DNA of 64,000 bases, taken from NCBI GenBank assembly GCA_026826555.1, contig JAKSZT010053769.1:2882505-2946504 (forward strand). Direction: 5' to 3'. The notes beneath the pieces are model-generated. The model was not told the origin of the DNA. It made no database searches and saw only the letters and a list, made by a program, of their open reading frames with translations. Every line of letters begins with the position of its first letter. The first letter of the stretch is position 1. A program made the translations under genes and the position numbers. This DNA is from Tolypeutes matacus (lineage: Eukaryota > Chordata > Mammalia > Cingulata > Chlamyphoridae). Positions 37,640 through 49,744 of this stretch are shown piece after piece.

Positions 37640-38385
37640 CCTTGGAAAACTCTTCTTTCTCAAGCCTCCTCTCACATGCAATCAATCAACAAGTAGAGTA
37701 TTCCCAATTATACACCTTTAACATTCATTGACCCCATCTTTCTCTCCATCACCAATGCCATTCATTTATTTGGGAGTATCCCCTTTTTGTTTAGATTACA
37801 GAGGAAGCCCCATGGTTATCTATTTGCCTAGAACATTGCTCCATCTCCACAATAATTTTTGTTAGGCAAAATTTGATCATATAATTTACTAATTATTAAT
37901 CTTTTAGCAGTTCCCCACAACCATTGGATGACTTTCAAATCTACTTATTCAATCAAACTCATCTCTTGTTATCTTCCTTCAAACTCAACATTTTATTGAA
38001 TGACTTGTTTACAGCTCCTCTAACTTGCAACATTCTATTTTACTACTGCAATGCTTTGTGTGCTGTTTCCATAGCCTTCTTAACCATCTTCAATGGACTC
38101 TACCCGATGAACACTAATTTATGTACAACTACTATCCACACTCCCAAACCACTATCACTTAATATGAGTTAGGTTCTCTTCCTAGGTACGTCCAGTATCA
38201 TATATATAAAAATAGATTAATATATACAATAAAGCTAATATATAATATTTATAATAGTACTCACAATTGTAATATTGCATTGTCATTATCTGTTGTCTTG
38301 CATGGCTTACACACCTTGATGATAAGAACTTGTTACCTAAAAAAATCACACAATACATTTGTTAATTAACTGATATTCTTTAATA
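37640..38385 (+). repeat. Ancient LINE relic (L2-like), tentative
   Basis: The C/T-rich strand contains 'cttctttctcaagcctcctctcacatgcaatca', 'tttagcagttccccacaaccattggatgactttcaaat' and, at the end, 'catggcttacacaccttgatgataagaactt'. Order and wording resemble an old L2-type LINE in sense orientation. No frame survives. Confidence 0.4.
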
Positions 38386-38790
38386 AATTCATTTATTTAG
38401 TGGGTGATGAGATGAACTATAGACAATTTTTTTGAAATAGTATAAAACTGTATTTAATTTCAGGAAGATGTGGTGGTCTTCTTTGTTTTTGGGAGGAGGT
38501 GGGATGGGCCTGACCTGCAGTAGAGCCAGTGATACATGATTGACAGAGTGGCCAAATATGATACTGAAAAACTCAGTGTGGTGTAGGATAAAAACAACTG
38601 GAGAGAGAGTTAAGAGGGAGAACTCTTTAAATCCCAGTTCTTTCACTTTCTAACACTGTGAGAATATCCATTTGTTAACTCAAAGGAATATTATACTGAA
38701 CAAATTAGACAATGCTGTGACTATGACTAACAAAGCTAATGACCAATAGGTAAGCTCAATAAATGTTGAAAAACTTTCTTACATCTAGAG

Positions 38791-39071
38791 CTGCATTGTC
38801 AAATACAGCCTTATATGGGTATTGAGCACATGAAATGAAGCTAGTTGAAATTCAGAAGCACTTCAAGTATAAAATTCACATGCAATTTCAGATTGAAATT
38901 CTTGATTTATCTTGATTAAAATTTAAAATGGACAATTTTGGGATGCATTGGGTTAAATTAAATATTTTATTAAACTTAATTTCACTGACTCCTTTTTATT
39001 TTTTTAATGTGGCTACTAGAAATTTAAATTTACAAGTGTGGCTCACGTTGTATTCCTCTAAGACGGTACTA
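38791..39071. mobile_element. hAT-type palindromic DNA transposon with 8-bp target duplication
   Basis: One end reads ctgcattgtcaaata and the other end, inverted, tagtaccgtcttagagg; both derive from a CAGTGCTGTCCAATAG-type terminus. The internal part 'aaatattttattaaacttaatttcactgactcctttttatt' and 'aatgtggctactagaaatttaaa' is typical of the family. Flanking copies of atctagag at 38783-38790 and 39072-39079 are identical 8-mers with the nTCTAGAn form hAT elements prefer. Confidence 0.75.
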
Positions 39072-40326
39072 ATCTAGAGGATGTCATTTAACATTTTCTC
39101 TCTTTTATTTACCCCCTCACAAATGGGTATCAAATTACATATATATCTGTCAAATGATGTAGGAGTTGAAATTTCTCTGTAAGTTGATCCTCTTGACCCC
39201 ATGATTAGGAGCTTCACAATGTGGTATCACACCTGGAAACTCCAGAACAAGATCTCAAGGAAACACAGGAAATTCCTGGAGCAGCAAAATATCTTGCTTG
39301 AAGACAATCAGTTATTCTTCTGTGCATCAGAAACATCATCATTAATTAACCTTTGATATGCTTGAAATAGTTCATTGAGCAAAAGCCTTTACAAAGAAAG
39401 AAGAGCCACGTACATTATTCAGGATGGGCTAAACAATCTGTCATAATGAGTTAACCTCTCCTCTACTGCCTCAATAGAAGTTTAGTTCTTATTCCTGCAA
39501 ATTTGAAGCAAGATGGTTGGCTTTCCAGGGCAGAAACTGATATTTTGGATCTGTCATCTCAACATGTGCTTTCAACATACCACGGCAGGGGCAAAGAGAG
39601 GTACAGGATCACATATCTGGTCTTATATTCTTTATGCAGAGGCAATTCATGTCTTTTCTGCTTACAGCTCATGGGCCAGAATAGAAGCCTCCATACTTGC
39701 AAGAATGATGGAAAATATTTTGGAGTACGTGGTATTTGGTGGGCAATAAACACTTCTCTCACATCAGGCTTTTGACAAGCTTTAAATTTCCTCCTAATAT
39801 GTTTGCTCATATGTTTAGGTTGCACCACTAAAATATGTGTTTCTTGAGTCATCCTGGCTTCATATGTTGGTGTTTTCTAGAACAGTGGCTGGCTCAGGAT
39901 AAGCACTCTAAGTAGACTCAGCCATATATAAGAGTGCTTGCACGTTTTACTTTATCCTTAGACTTTAATACCCATGTAGCTGCTGTGTCACATCAGGGAA
40001 GTGTAAATATAATTATAATTGCAAAGAAAATTTAACTGATAAGATGCTGAGCACAGCTCCAGTTTGTTTTGTAATTTTGGCTTTGATTTTGATCTAGATC
40101 AGAGACCCTTTCCTAATTTTCAATGGAATTAGAGAAACAGTTGAGTCCACATGTAATTACAGTGGTTCAAAATCTTTGGGAAATTTGCCTAAAGGGTCAG
40201 CAGTCATGATGTGAAACCAGTCTCTATTTGTGTAAAGCAGTTTCTTTTGAAGTGGAATTTTAGAGTGCCCTGTCAGATATTATATTTAACTTTCAAGCAA
40301 TATTATCTATGCTGTAATGGTTCATA

Positions 40327-40540
40327 GCATAGGTTGATAATACCTTGGATTGTGTTTTGTTTTTGTCACTTACCCGCTCTTTGCTCTTGGCAAATTTATT
40401 AACTTTTTGTGTCTAGGTTTCCTCATCTCTGAAATAAAGATATTTGTTGGTTTGGCTTTCATTTTGACAATTAAATGATATATTACATCTCGGTAAGTCA
40501 ATGTATAGTAAGTGTATCTATAAATGTTAGCTATTATTAT
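40327..40540 (+). repeat. MIR SINE relic, sense orientation
   Basis: 'gtcacttacccgctctttgctcttggcaaatttattaactttttgtgtctaggtttcctcatctctgaaataaagat...aaatgttagctattattattt' follows the MIR order from the tRNA-related end to the 3' end. Confidence 0.8.
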
Positions 40541-41165
40541 TTTAATTATGAAAATTTAAAGAATCATTGCTCCTGAGGCCTATAGTGTCTATAAAAAAGA
40601 CATTTAAGGCAATTTTGAAGATTTTATTTATATCTAGTCATTCATGTCCTTTTTCCACATGTTATACTATAATATCTTGAGACATCTTTACCTAGGGCAA
40701 GACTCCATAAATGTTCATTGAATGAATGAGTAATGTGCTAATGATAAATGATCTTCATTATCTCAACATTTTTTATAGAAAGATCATATTGTTAGGTTGC
40801 ACATATTTTGGTTGACTCTTCTACTTGCTTCAAAATAAGATGAAAAAAAAAAAAACAACACTCAGCATATGAATCCTAAAAATTGGGGTGACTGATACAA
40901 ACGTCATTATGGCCAAAAAGAACTATTAAGTTCTAAGGAAGGAACTTTATGCCGTTGTTTAACAATAGCACTTTGGAATGAATTTATAGTGCTATTTGGT
41001 GTCTTTAATTTAGTTTTCATTGATCTAACTTTTGGTTCAAATAGATATTCAACAGTCCTTTAACAATAAAGTTTTAGTGGGATAGTAACTACTATGCTAA
41101 CCCTACATTCAATGCTGCTTTAATTACACAACTCCATGAATGCCAAACAATTAGATAAACTAACA

Positions 41166-41600
41166 ATGAAACAAAATACAGTGGTATCTCGGTACTTATG
41201 GTTAATTAGTTCAGGGAGGTGTGACAAGTATCAAAAAACGATGAGTACCAAAAAATTTTCCCATAAGGAATAATGTAAGTAAATTTAATGCATTCCCAAA
41301 CCAAAGACAATGTACATTTTTAAGGTAACATGTAAAAAGATAGAGTTGTATACCATTACTTTAAATGAGAAATAAACCTAAAAATTAATAAATACTTAGA
41401 TTAAATAAAATTAAAACTTCACTCTGTATCCCTGAAACAAATAACATGATAGTGTTTAAGATTGAATATCTATTTATGTCACTTATGCTTGATATTTAGG
41501 TCACTCGTTGATACACAAAAACACTCGCACACAGGATCTACTGGATATTTATAAGGTGCACTAAAAATGGCTACAGTTTACTCCAGTAATATTGTCTCTT
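41166..41600 (+). mobile_element. Candidate DNA-transposon fragment, family unassigned
   Basis: It begins acagtggtatctcggtactt and contains direct and inverted echoes of a 'tcggtac/gagtacc' terminus (for example gatgagtaccaaaaaatttt at 41241), then 'cccataaggaataatg'. These resemble the ends of Tc1/mariner- or hAT-like elements I have seen in mammals. The second terminus was not found and no transposase frame survives. Confidence 0.35.
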
Positions 41601-42560
41601 ATTGGTGGTATTAATGGATAGCTGTATTACTTTCTAAGTGTTTCAGAATAGTTTTATACTTTTGTATAATGAAAATATATCACTTTTAAAATCATGAAAA
41701 TGACAGTCCTTGTTATTTCTAAATGGTAAAATATGTCCTATGAAGCAGTTAAAACTTCCATGGTCTGAAGGAACTATTCATGTGTTAAATAGCTTCATTA
41801 GGTATGGACATAATCATAACAGATGTATTGATTGACTAGTAGCTCACGTTAAATACATTGATTCTCTTTGCCTTAGAAACTATTGTTCCTCTTTCTAATG
41901 AGGTTTACAATCTAGTAACATCCATTACTCTAAAACTGCATTATTATGCTACCTCCAATTTGGAACTACACTGAACCAATTCTGATATGAAAGAATCAAT
42001 TGTTTGCCTATGCAGTGAGATGACACATATGGATACATTACACTTGTGCCTGGGGTATATACCAAGATGCCGTCTTGGACAAATACGGTCTTTTATGGTT
42101 TTAGTTATGTTAAATATGAAACTGACTCTCTCTCATGTGAAAGTGTGAAACTGGAGATTGGGTGAGTGACTTTATTTTTATTTTACTTTATTTTTTTGCA
42201 ATGACAAGGTTTAATCTTTTGTGGGAGTCAAAACAGTAGAAGGTGTTCTCATATTGTTATGACAAGGAAAAGTTCAGAGTTTCACATGACATCTGTTTTC
42301 TAAGAGGCAAAGAGAAGTATTAAAGCAAAGGGAAGTCTACAAAATTTCAGTCTTGGGATTTTTGTGTACTGTGCAGAACCTTAATTACCTTTTTTCCCAC
42401 TTGATATTATTTTAGGAAATCCTTTTAATTTAACTCACAATGCAACAATAGATCCCTTCAAATTTCTATAACATGACCAAAGCAGTCTTTTTCCTTACTT
42501 GATACTGAATGTATTGCAGAAGAAAACACAGTTTAGCATCCATTTGCAGCAAAGAAACAT

Positions 42561-42628
42561 TCTCTCTCTCTCCTCTCTCTCTTTCTCTCTCTCTCTCTCC
42601 CCTTTCCCCTTTCCCTCTCTCTTTCTCC
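42561..42628. repeat. Polypyrimidine (CT-rich) tract
   Basis: About 68 nt of almost pure C/T on the plus strand, with CTCT runs and CCCCTTT segments. Capable in principle of forming triplex DNA. Confidence 0.9.
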
Positions 42629-44380
42629 TAACTCAGATATCATTATGGCTGTCCTTACCCTGATAATACCATAATACCATTGGCATTATCAGAACTTAAA
42701 CTGTGGTGAAGGTTCATTGACATACAAACTTAAAAACAAATTTTAGATTTGGAGAAGAGTTTGGAGCTCATCTGGTTCAAACCTCTTTAAAAAGTATGAG
42801 TCAGAGTCACAATTGGCTAATTGTGAATGATCTATAAAGTCATTAATATAGTAAACTCTTATTGAGCTGTCCAAAATTTAAATTTCATATATTTAACAAA
42901 CCTGAAACATTTCAAAGCAGAATTGATGTTAGCTATTATTCCATTACGATCAATTTTTAAAGCTCATTAAGAATCTGAATGGTTCACTCACATTTTTAAT
43001 TATATATTTATTTATCTGGGGAGGGAGAAACTATAAATATGAATGATATTCATAAATAAAGGAATTCACAAAGATCTAGATGCATATCCCTTAAATGGTA
43101 ACACAATGCTATATTTTTCAAAGCTCTTTATTGAAGTATGACATATATAAAGAAATATGGGCACAGTTCTATTTTGATGGGAAATTATTCTAAGAATTTC
43201 TTTGATAATATAACCAATACAGTTGTTTAGTCTCAAATGTACAAATGGAAAACCAAAAATTTCAACAATCTGATTGTATCTTAGTCATCATGACTCTCCC
43301 CTTCAAATCCCAACCAGAGACACACACAGCCTGCAATCTGCAATCAAACAAAATAACTTTCGCCCCTGTTTGCCCTTGCTGAGAACTCTAATGTAACTAT
43401 GGCCCTAAAAAAAACTTGTTATCAAGTAATATTGTCACAATAGCCGGGCTCACGAATATAAACACAAGAGTTAGCTATATTATGTGTATACATAAGGAAT
43501 TTTATCTGAGAATGATTAAAATGTATTTATTGAAGCACTTATACTATATCACTTAACTACCATTGACACAAATGCCCCAATTGTCTTTTACCCTAATGTT
43601 ATTATTGCATTCACATTTTCTTAAGAAAATGCTAATTTTTAATATGGATGCTTTTCAGTTGGAGAAAAACATATTAAACCAAATCTAGTGTGTTTTATAT
43701 TTGGTTCAATTCCATAGTTAATTTTGGCTGTTGATAATTTGACCCAGAATTTTGAAGTGGCCCCAGTTAATACACATTTACATCTTGATCAAATTAATCT
43801 AAGGACTGAGAAAAGTAGAATGCTTTAATTGATATCAAAATGTATGTGTAAAATAATAATACTTTTATTGTTTCATTAACTATTTAAATAAACTGTTCTT
43901 TTTAGTATATATAACCAAGGTGAATTGAAAGTAACTCTTCAATAAAGTCTCCTTGCAAATGTATAATACTGAGTGTGGTGGTTTGAAGCTGCATGTACCC
44001 CAGAAAAACATGTTCTTAAATCTAATCCATTCCTGTGGGTGTGAACCCATTGTAAGGAGGACCTTTTGATGAGGTTACTTCAGTTAGGGTATGACTCACT
44101 TCAGTCAGGATGGGTCTTAATCCTAAGACTAGAGTCCTTTATACATGGAATAAAGTTGAGACAAAGAGAAAGAAAGCCACAGAAAGCTGAAAAAGAACCC
44201 AGAAGAGAAGGAAGAGACCAGGAGACACCATCATGTGCCTTGTCATGTGACAGAGGAACCAAGGATCATTGGCAGCCAGCCCCAGGACTCCACAGTTCTT
44301 GAGGAGAAAGCATCGTCTTGAGGGTGTCTTGATTTGAACATTTTCTGGGCCTCAAAACCATGAGAGAAAAAATTCCCATT

Positions 44381-45006
44381 TGTATTAGTCAGCCAAAGGG
44401 GTGTTGATGCAAAATACTAGAAATATGTTGGCTTTTATAAAGAGTATTTATTTGGGATAGAAGCTTACAGTTATCAGGCCATAAAGCATAAGTTACTTCC
44501 CTCACCAAAGTCTGTTGCCACATGTTGGAGCAAGATGGCTGCTGATATCTGCAAGAGTTCAGCCTCCCTCTTCCTCTGAAGGATCATTGGTCTCAGCTTC
44601 TTCCAATATCAGCTGTAGGCTAGCATAAGTCTCACCCTTTTCCCGGGGCTCATTTCTTTCCAGGCTCAGCAGCTCAGGGCTCTGGTCTCTGAAGCTGCAA
44701 ACTATCAGGCAAACAGCTTGTCTCTCTTCCCAGGGCCTTTGCCATGTTTAATGGAGCCTTCTCTGTTTCCTCACGTATCTGCTTCTCTGTGTTCTTCTCC
44801 TGTGTGCTTACTTCCCAGGGCTCCAGCTCAAAAACTCCAACTCTTCTCTGCCATGTAATTTTCTCTGTGAGTCCCCGCCCCCCGTCCTACTGATTTGGCC
44901 CAATCAAAGCCTTAATCATAATTTAATCATGCCCAGGTACAGACCAGTTTACAATTTTAATCCAATATCTATTTTTGGAATGCATAAACAATGCCAAACT
45001 GCCACA
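44381..45006 (-). mobile_element. Solo LTR (family B), inserted in LTR A
   Basis: 626 bp from tgtattagtcagccaaag to caaactgccaca. It contains 'tatttatttggg', 'cataaagcataagttacttccctcaccaaagtctgttgcc' and 'gagcaagatggctgc'. A perfect 5-bp target duplication, ccatt, lies at 44376-44380 and 45007-45011. LTR polarity is minus. Confidence 0.85.
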
Positions 45007-45043
45007 CCATTGTTTAAGCTGAACCCTTTAATGCTTAAGCAAC

Positions 45044-45693
45044 TGTATTAGTCAGCAAAAAGGGGTGTTGATGCAAAATACCATAAATCTGTTGGTCTTT
45101 ATAAAGAGTATTTATTTGGGGTAGAGGCTTACAGTTACTAGGCCATAAAGCATAAGTTACTTCCCTCACCAAAGTCTGTTGCCATGGGTTGGAGCAAGGC
45201 AGCAGCAGATGTTTGCGAGGGTTCAGGTTTCTTGGGTTTCTCTCTTCCTGGGGCTGTGTTTCTTTCCAGGCTTAGCTCCTCTGTTTCCTCCACAAGGTCA
45301 GCTGTAGACTATGAGGCTCTCTAAGCTTTGCCTCTCTCCACAAGGCCAGCTGTGAACTGCCAGGTGAATGGCTCATCTCTTTTCCTGGAGCCTTCTCTCC
45401 TTCCTCATGACCAAGCTCCTCTGTGCTTACTTCCCCAGGCTCCAGCATTAAAACTCAACATCAGAACTCCAACATCAAAACTCCAACTCAAAAACTCCAA
45501 CTCTGTCCTTTATCATGTCTTTTATCTTTGAGACCCCACCCACCAAGGGGTAGGGTTCAACACCCTACTGATGTGGCCCAATCAAATCCCTAATCATAAC
45601 TTAATCATGCCCATATGAACAGACCAGTTTACAAGCATAACCCAATATCTATTTTTGGAATTCATAACTATATCAAATTGCCAAACTGCTACA
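45044..45693 (-). mobile_element. Second solo LTR (family B), inserted in LTR A
   Basis: 650 bp from tgtattagtcagcaaaaagg to caaactgctaca, the same family and orientation as 44381-45006. An internal stretch of short 'aactccaac' repeats lies at about 45452-45503. Flanking 5-mers gcaac and gtatc agree at only three of five positions, so its target duplication has decayed. Confidence 0.8.
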
Positions 45694-45704
45694 GTATCCT
45701 AAGA

Positions 45705-48700
45705 AACTAAATCACAGAGGTACTATTATGATTTACACTCAAGGTAAGTGAATAGGAAATATTTTCCATTGACTATAAATTATTATATTATCTAGAAGTC
45801 CCATCATCTACTCAAACAATACCTTTCCTGAACTTTAATTTTTTTAAAAATTTGAGCTGAAAGAAATCATGTATAAACCAACATTTTCTCATAAAATAAT
45901 TATCCTATACACTATGAAGAATTTGATCCATGATGTCTGGTGGATATAAATTTTTTATTGTAAAATGATGATGAAACTAAAAGGTATCTAGCAAAAATTT
46001 TGCAGTATTAAGGAGAATTCTGTAAAAATATATGTTAGGTGGAAAATTGCATCATTTTATACTTCTTAATCCAATGTGTTGAGAGTATGTGTCTCTTTTT
46101 ACTCAACTTCCTTTATTCCCATTCAAAACTTTTATTATATTTGACAAATTGCAGTTGTGTTACTAGAAGTCCTTTAAAAATAACCACCTTGACACAGTGA
46201 TGGGAACATTTGGACCTAAAAAAGCCATATATCGCACTTTTAATAGGCGAGATGTGGCTTGGGTCCAAGTGTAAATGCAATAAATTTAAACTATAAAAGT
46301 TACCATCACCATCAGAATTTCCATTGGAGATGTCAAGAATATGAATATGCACTAATTGTTTATGTTTTGTAAATTAATCTTACTATTTTCTGTTTGACAA
46401 TAATTCTTCATGGAAAACCAGAATAAGTGTGACATTAAAGTACATTCTCCTCATGGGCTGTAGAATTAGTCATACCAACGATTGAATTTCTGTTCCATTA
46501 TTTACCATCAAGCAAACTTGGGAAGGTGACTTAACTTCTCTGAGCCTCAGTTTTCTTCCTATAAATAGAGAAAACAATTGTAATGGGATTAAACGAGATG
46601 GATTACATGGAGGATTTGTACAGTATTTGGATGTTATTAAGCAATCATTAAATTTTAGGTCTCCTTTATTTGTATATTGCCTTTGTAAGTTATATTTAAT
46701 CATCAAAATAACAACAATTAAAATGTTGGTTCTTACTGGATGCATTAAATGTACACTCACAGACATTAATTCAGTATTTTCAGAGGTGCACCTAATGTAA
46801 GTACCTAGTTTAAAATCTCATTTTTCAAGGCCCATTCTTGAACCTTGAAAGTGTGTGTGTGTGTTTCTTATTAAAAACAATCTTTCTCTATTTCAGGTAT
46901 GTAATGTTTGACTGTTCATAGACTTAACTACAAAATACAGATTACATTCACAACTGTTGTTTCCACAACACCATAGTTTTTGACAATTAAATTTCTTTCA
47001 AATAATATTTATGATGAGCCATAAAAACACATTACACTTCTGGTCAAAATATGTCCATATTGAGCAAGAATTGCTAATTAAAATAAATTGAAAAGGCATT
47101 CTCTATTTCTTGCTGACAGTATTACTTGTTCATTTAAGAGATAATGTATATATATGTATAAAAACCCTGTGTATTCTACTACTGGTGTTTAATGCAAGTG
47201 AAAATCATCGAACCAAACTTAATAATTTTACCTCTATAGAGAAAAATCTAAGTTAAAAAATAAAAATATACCTTGAAAATATATATATGCATGTACTTTA
47301 AAACAGGGTCAATACACACTGGAATAAGCCCTAAAGGATACACACTTGCAAATATTTGGTTGCATTGAATTTTATTTGAAATAAATGACAGCTAGTTAGA
47401 GTTTAAAGAAACTTCATTACAGATACTTTCTTCTAGCTCAACTTTTCTCTTTGGCCCTCATAATTTTATTTTAAATATTTATGTTATATGTAAAGAATTA
47501 TTTATCCATTTAAGACATTTCATGCATCTATATTAACCATAATTATTAAAGACTATCTAGTTTTGCTAGAAAATTGTTAACTAATAATTCATTCAAGTAA
47601 AGTCAAATCTGATTAAATTACAAAGAGTTCCAATACAGTGCTCAGTAATAAAAGTAGTATCTAAAAAGTATGGACAGAATTTCTGTCCTGAGATAATTTG
47701 CTGGCTTTTGAGGAAGACAAGATTTATAATCATGAATCAGCTAGAAAATAATACAAAAATACCTGAAAACAAGTACCAGATATTCTTCTGTAATTCATGA
47801 ATTAAAAAAATTTTTTTAAAAGCTTTATGCATTAGAGTGGCTTGGAGAGGCCACTCTTTAGTTACAGGAAGTGGGGCAAATTTGCAAGGAGTTTGAAATT
47901 TCATTGAGAGGTGAGGCTTTTCCATTGTTTCCGTTAACAAGTTAGACTGGAATTGTCAATTGACTATATTTGAGGATCAAAAGAGAAGTAGATATTGATG
48001 GCCATGGATTCCATCCTCAGGGGCTGCAAGAAAGTTGTAGTTAACAGATGAAGACAATAAAAAGGGAGCCTATCTTGAGAGGAAGGTGGTGAGTTTTATA
48101 TTAAGTACATGAAATTTGAGCTGATGGTTGCATTTTGAAGAAGTAAGAATAAAAGTATGGCACTGGTGCCCAATGATCATCAAAGCCATGATTTTGAATG
48201 AGCTTTCTGAGGTAGTTTAAAAAGTAACAATATAAGGATAACAGCTGAGCCTTGAGTTAGCCTCATATTTAGAGAGAAAGAGGAGGAATAACCATATGGA
48301 ATGCTTGTTAGAGGAGTGGCTGGAGAAGCAAGAAGCAAACAAAGCACGATATCCTGGAAGCTAAGAGGAGAGAAAAATTCTAGAAATGGGTGATGAACAG
48401 TTTCCAATAGAGCTGGTATGGAATATTTAAGATAAGATCCAGGAGAAAATATTGGTAACATTACAGAGAATGTTTTATCAGAGTAGCAGGGGAGCCAGAA
48501 TGCAGCAAGAAAGGAGGAAATGGAATCAGCATTTTTTCAGAAGTTTGTATATAAGCAAGAGAAAAATAGTGTAGTTTCTTAATGCAGAGGAGATGACACT
48601 GGAAGCGGTTTCTTATTGTTTGTTTTATCCTAAGAAAGAAACAACTTTTAAGTTTAAATTGAGGAGGTGAAACTATTACATTGCCATCACAATACATTTT

Positions 48701-48869
48701 CAGGATCAATATTTATCAAGTGGATAACTGAGTACTAGTTGGAAAGAGTGAAAATTAAGCAAATCAGCAGACACAGAGAAATAGAAAGGGAATAGGAGGT
48801 TGTGAGCCAAAGCCCATACGGGCAACGTCTATGATAAGGTGGAAGTGTGTAGTTGGGCAGTGAAGGGCT
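45705..48869. other. Intergenic sequence with MIR and other ancient repeats
   Basis: Unique AT-rich DNA with a MIR in sense orientation at about 46466-46650 ('ggtgacttaacttctctgagcctcagttttcttcc'). A long decayed ancient repeat of unassigned family lies at about 47950-48720 (phrases such as 'cctggaagctaagaggagag'). No gene seen. Confidence 0.5.
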
Positions 48870-49738
48870 ATGACAGGAAGGTAGTGATACTATTGGGCTG
48901 GGCGCTGCAGGTTAGACAGGGAGGTAGAGTGGGGATAGTGGGTTCGATGGTCCATAGAACAGAGGGGAAGATTGGGGGAGGGACCAGGTGAACACTGGGG
49001 ATTGACAGGAATGTGGTTGAAAGTACAAATTTGGGAACACTTTTATGGCAATATGACAAGGAAGGGTTACTGGTTTAGGCTGTTGGATGGGGGTGTATTC
49101 GGGACAAAGCACACCTGGGGCAGGCTTCTAGGGATTGTGCGAGTGATCATTTTGTCATAATGTGTTGTATCAATGGGTGGAGACTCACATAATGAGTGGG
49201 AAGGAGTTGGACTCCCATCCTGGGGAGGACCAATATGTTCACAAACAGAAGGGCAGGAGTCTCTCGAGAGTATAGGTGGTTCCTAGTAGGGGCGGATAAG
49301 CCAATGTGTCAAGGCCTCAGTGTTGTTGCAAGTAACTACGAATCTTATCATCCAAGGAGTGAAGCCCAGTGGTCTCTGTGGGCCCCAAAGGGAGGAGGAG
49401 GGAGGATTATAATAGCTGGAACAGGGGGTATTTAGTGGGCAATGGTAATGTTCTACATGATCTGGCAATGATGGACACAGGCCATGTTAAATATCATCAA
49501 AATTTATAAAAGTGTACAGTCTAAAATGCAGACCATAATGTAAACCATTGACCATGGTTAGTAGCTATGTTTCACTATCTGTATATCAGTTGTAACAAAT
49601 GTACCATCCACATATAAAAAGGTATTAATATGGGAAGGGGGAAAAAGGGGAGGATGTTGGGTATATGGGAGACTCCTGTATTCTGTATGTGACTTTGCTG
49701 TGATCCAAAACTTCTTTGGAAAAAAAAAGAAAAAAAGA
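48870..49738 (+). mobile_element. L1 3' end, a distinct xenarthran subfamily
   Basis: G-rich 3' UTR text ('gggattgacaggaatgtggttgaaagtac', 'gtgggaaggagttggactcccatcctggggagg') ends in 'ttgtaacaaatgtaccatccacat...ggtattaatatgggaaggggg', 'tgactttgctgtgatccaaaac' and an A-rich tail at 49718-49738. The layout parallels the other L1 3' ends but the text differs, so it is a separate subfamily. Confidence 0.6.
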
Positions 49739-49744
49739 CACTCT

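Larger units (their letters stand above)
39080..43973. other. Intergenic sequence with scattered ancient repeats
   Basis: Mostly unique AT-rich DNA. Separately listed inside it are a MIR (40327-40540), a DNA-transposon-like piece (41166-41600) and a pyrimidine tract (42561-42628). Overlapping small open frames at 39503-39852 on both strands show no recognisable domain. Confidence 0.5.
43974..45704 (+). mobile_element. LTR (family A here) interrupted by two later LTR insertions
   Basis: The left part starts TGTGGTGGTTTGAAGCTGCA and runs to 44380. It resumes at 45012-45043 and ends at 45694-45704 (cctaagaaactaaatca). Removing the two inserts gives a continuous LTR of about 450 bp. Possible degraded 5-bp target duplication: ctgag (43969-43973) and cagag (45705-45709). 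Confidence 0.75.

Noticed and set aside
48868..49468. Cluster of small open frames on both strands
   Set aside because: Also inside an L1 3' UTR; no domain, no shared start and no codon bias.
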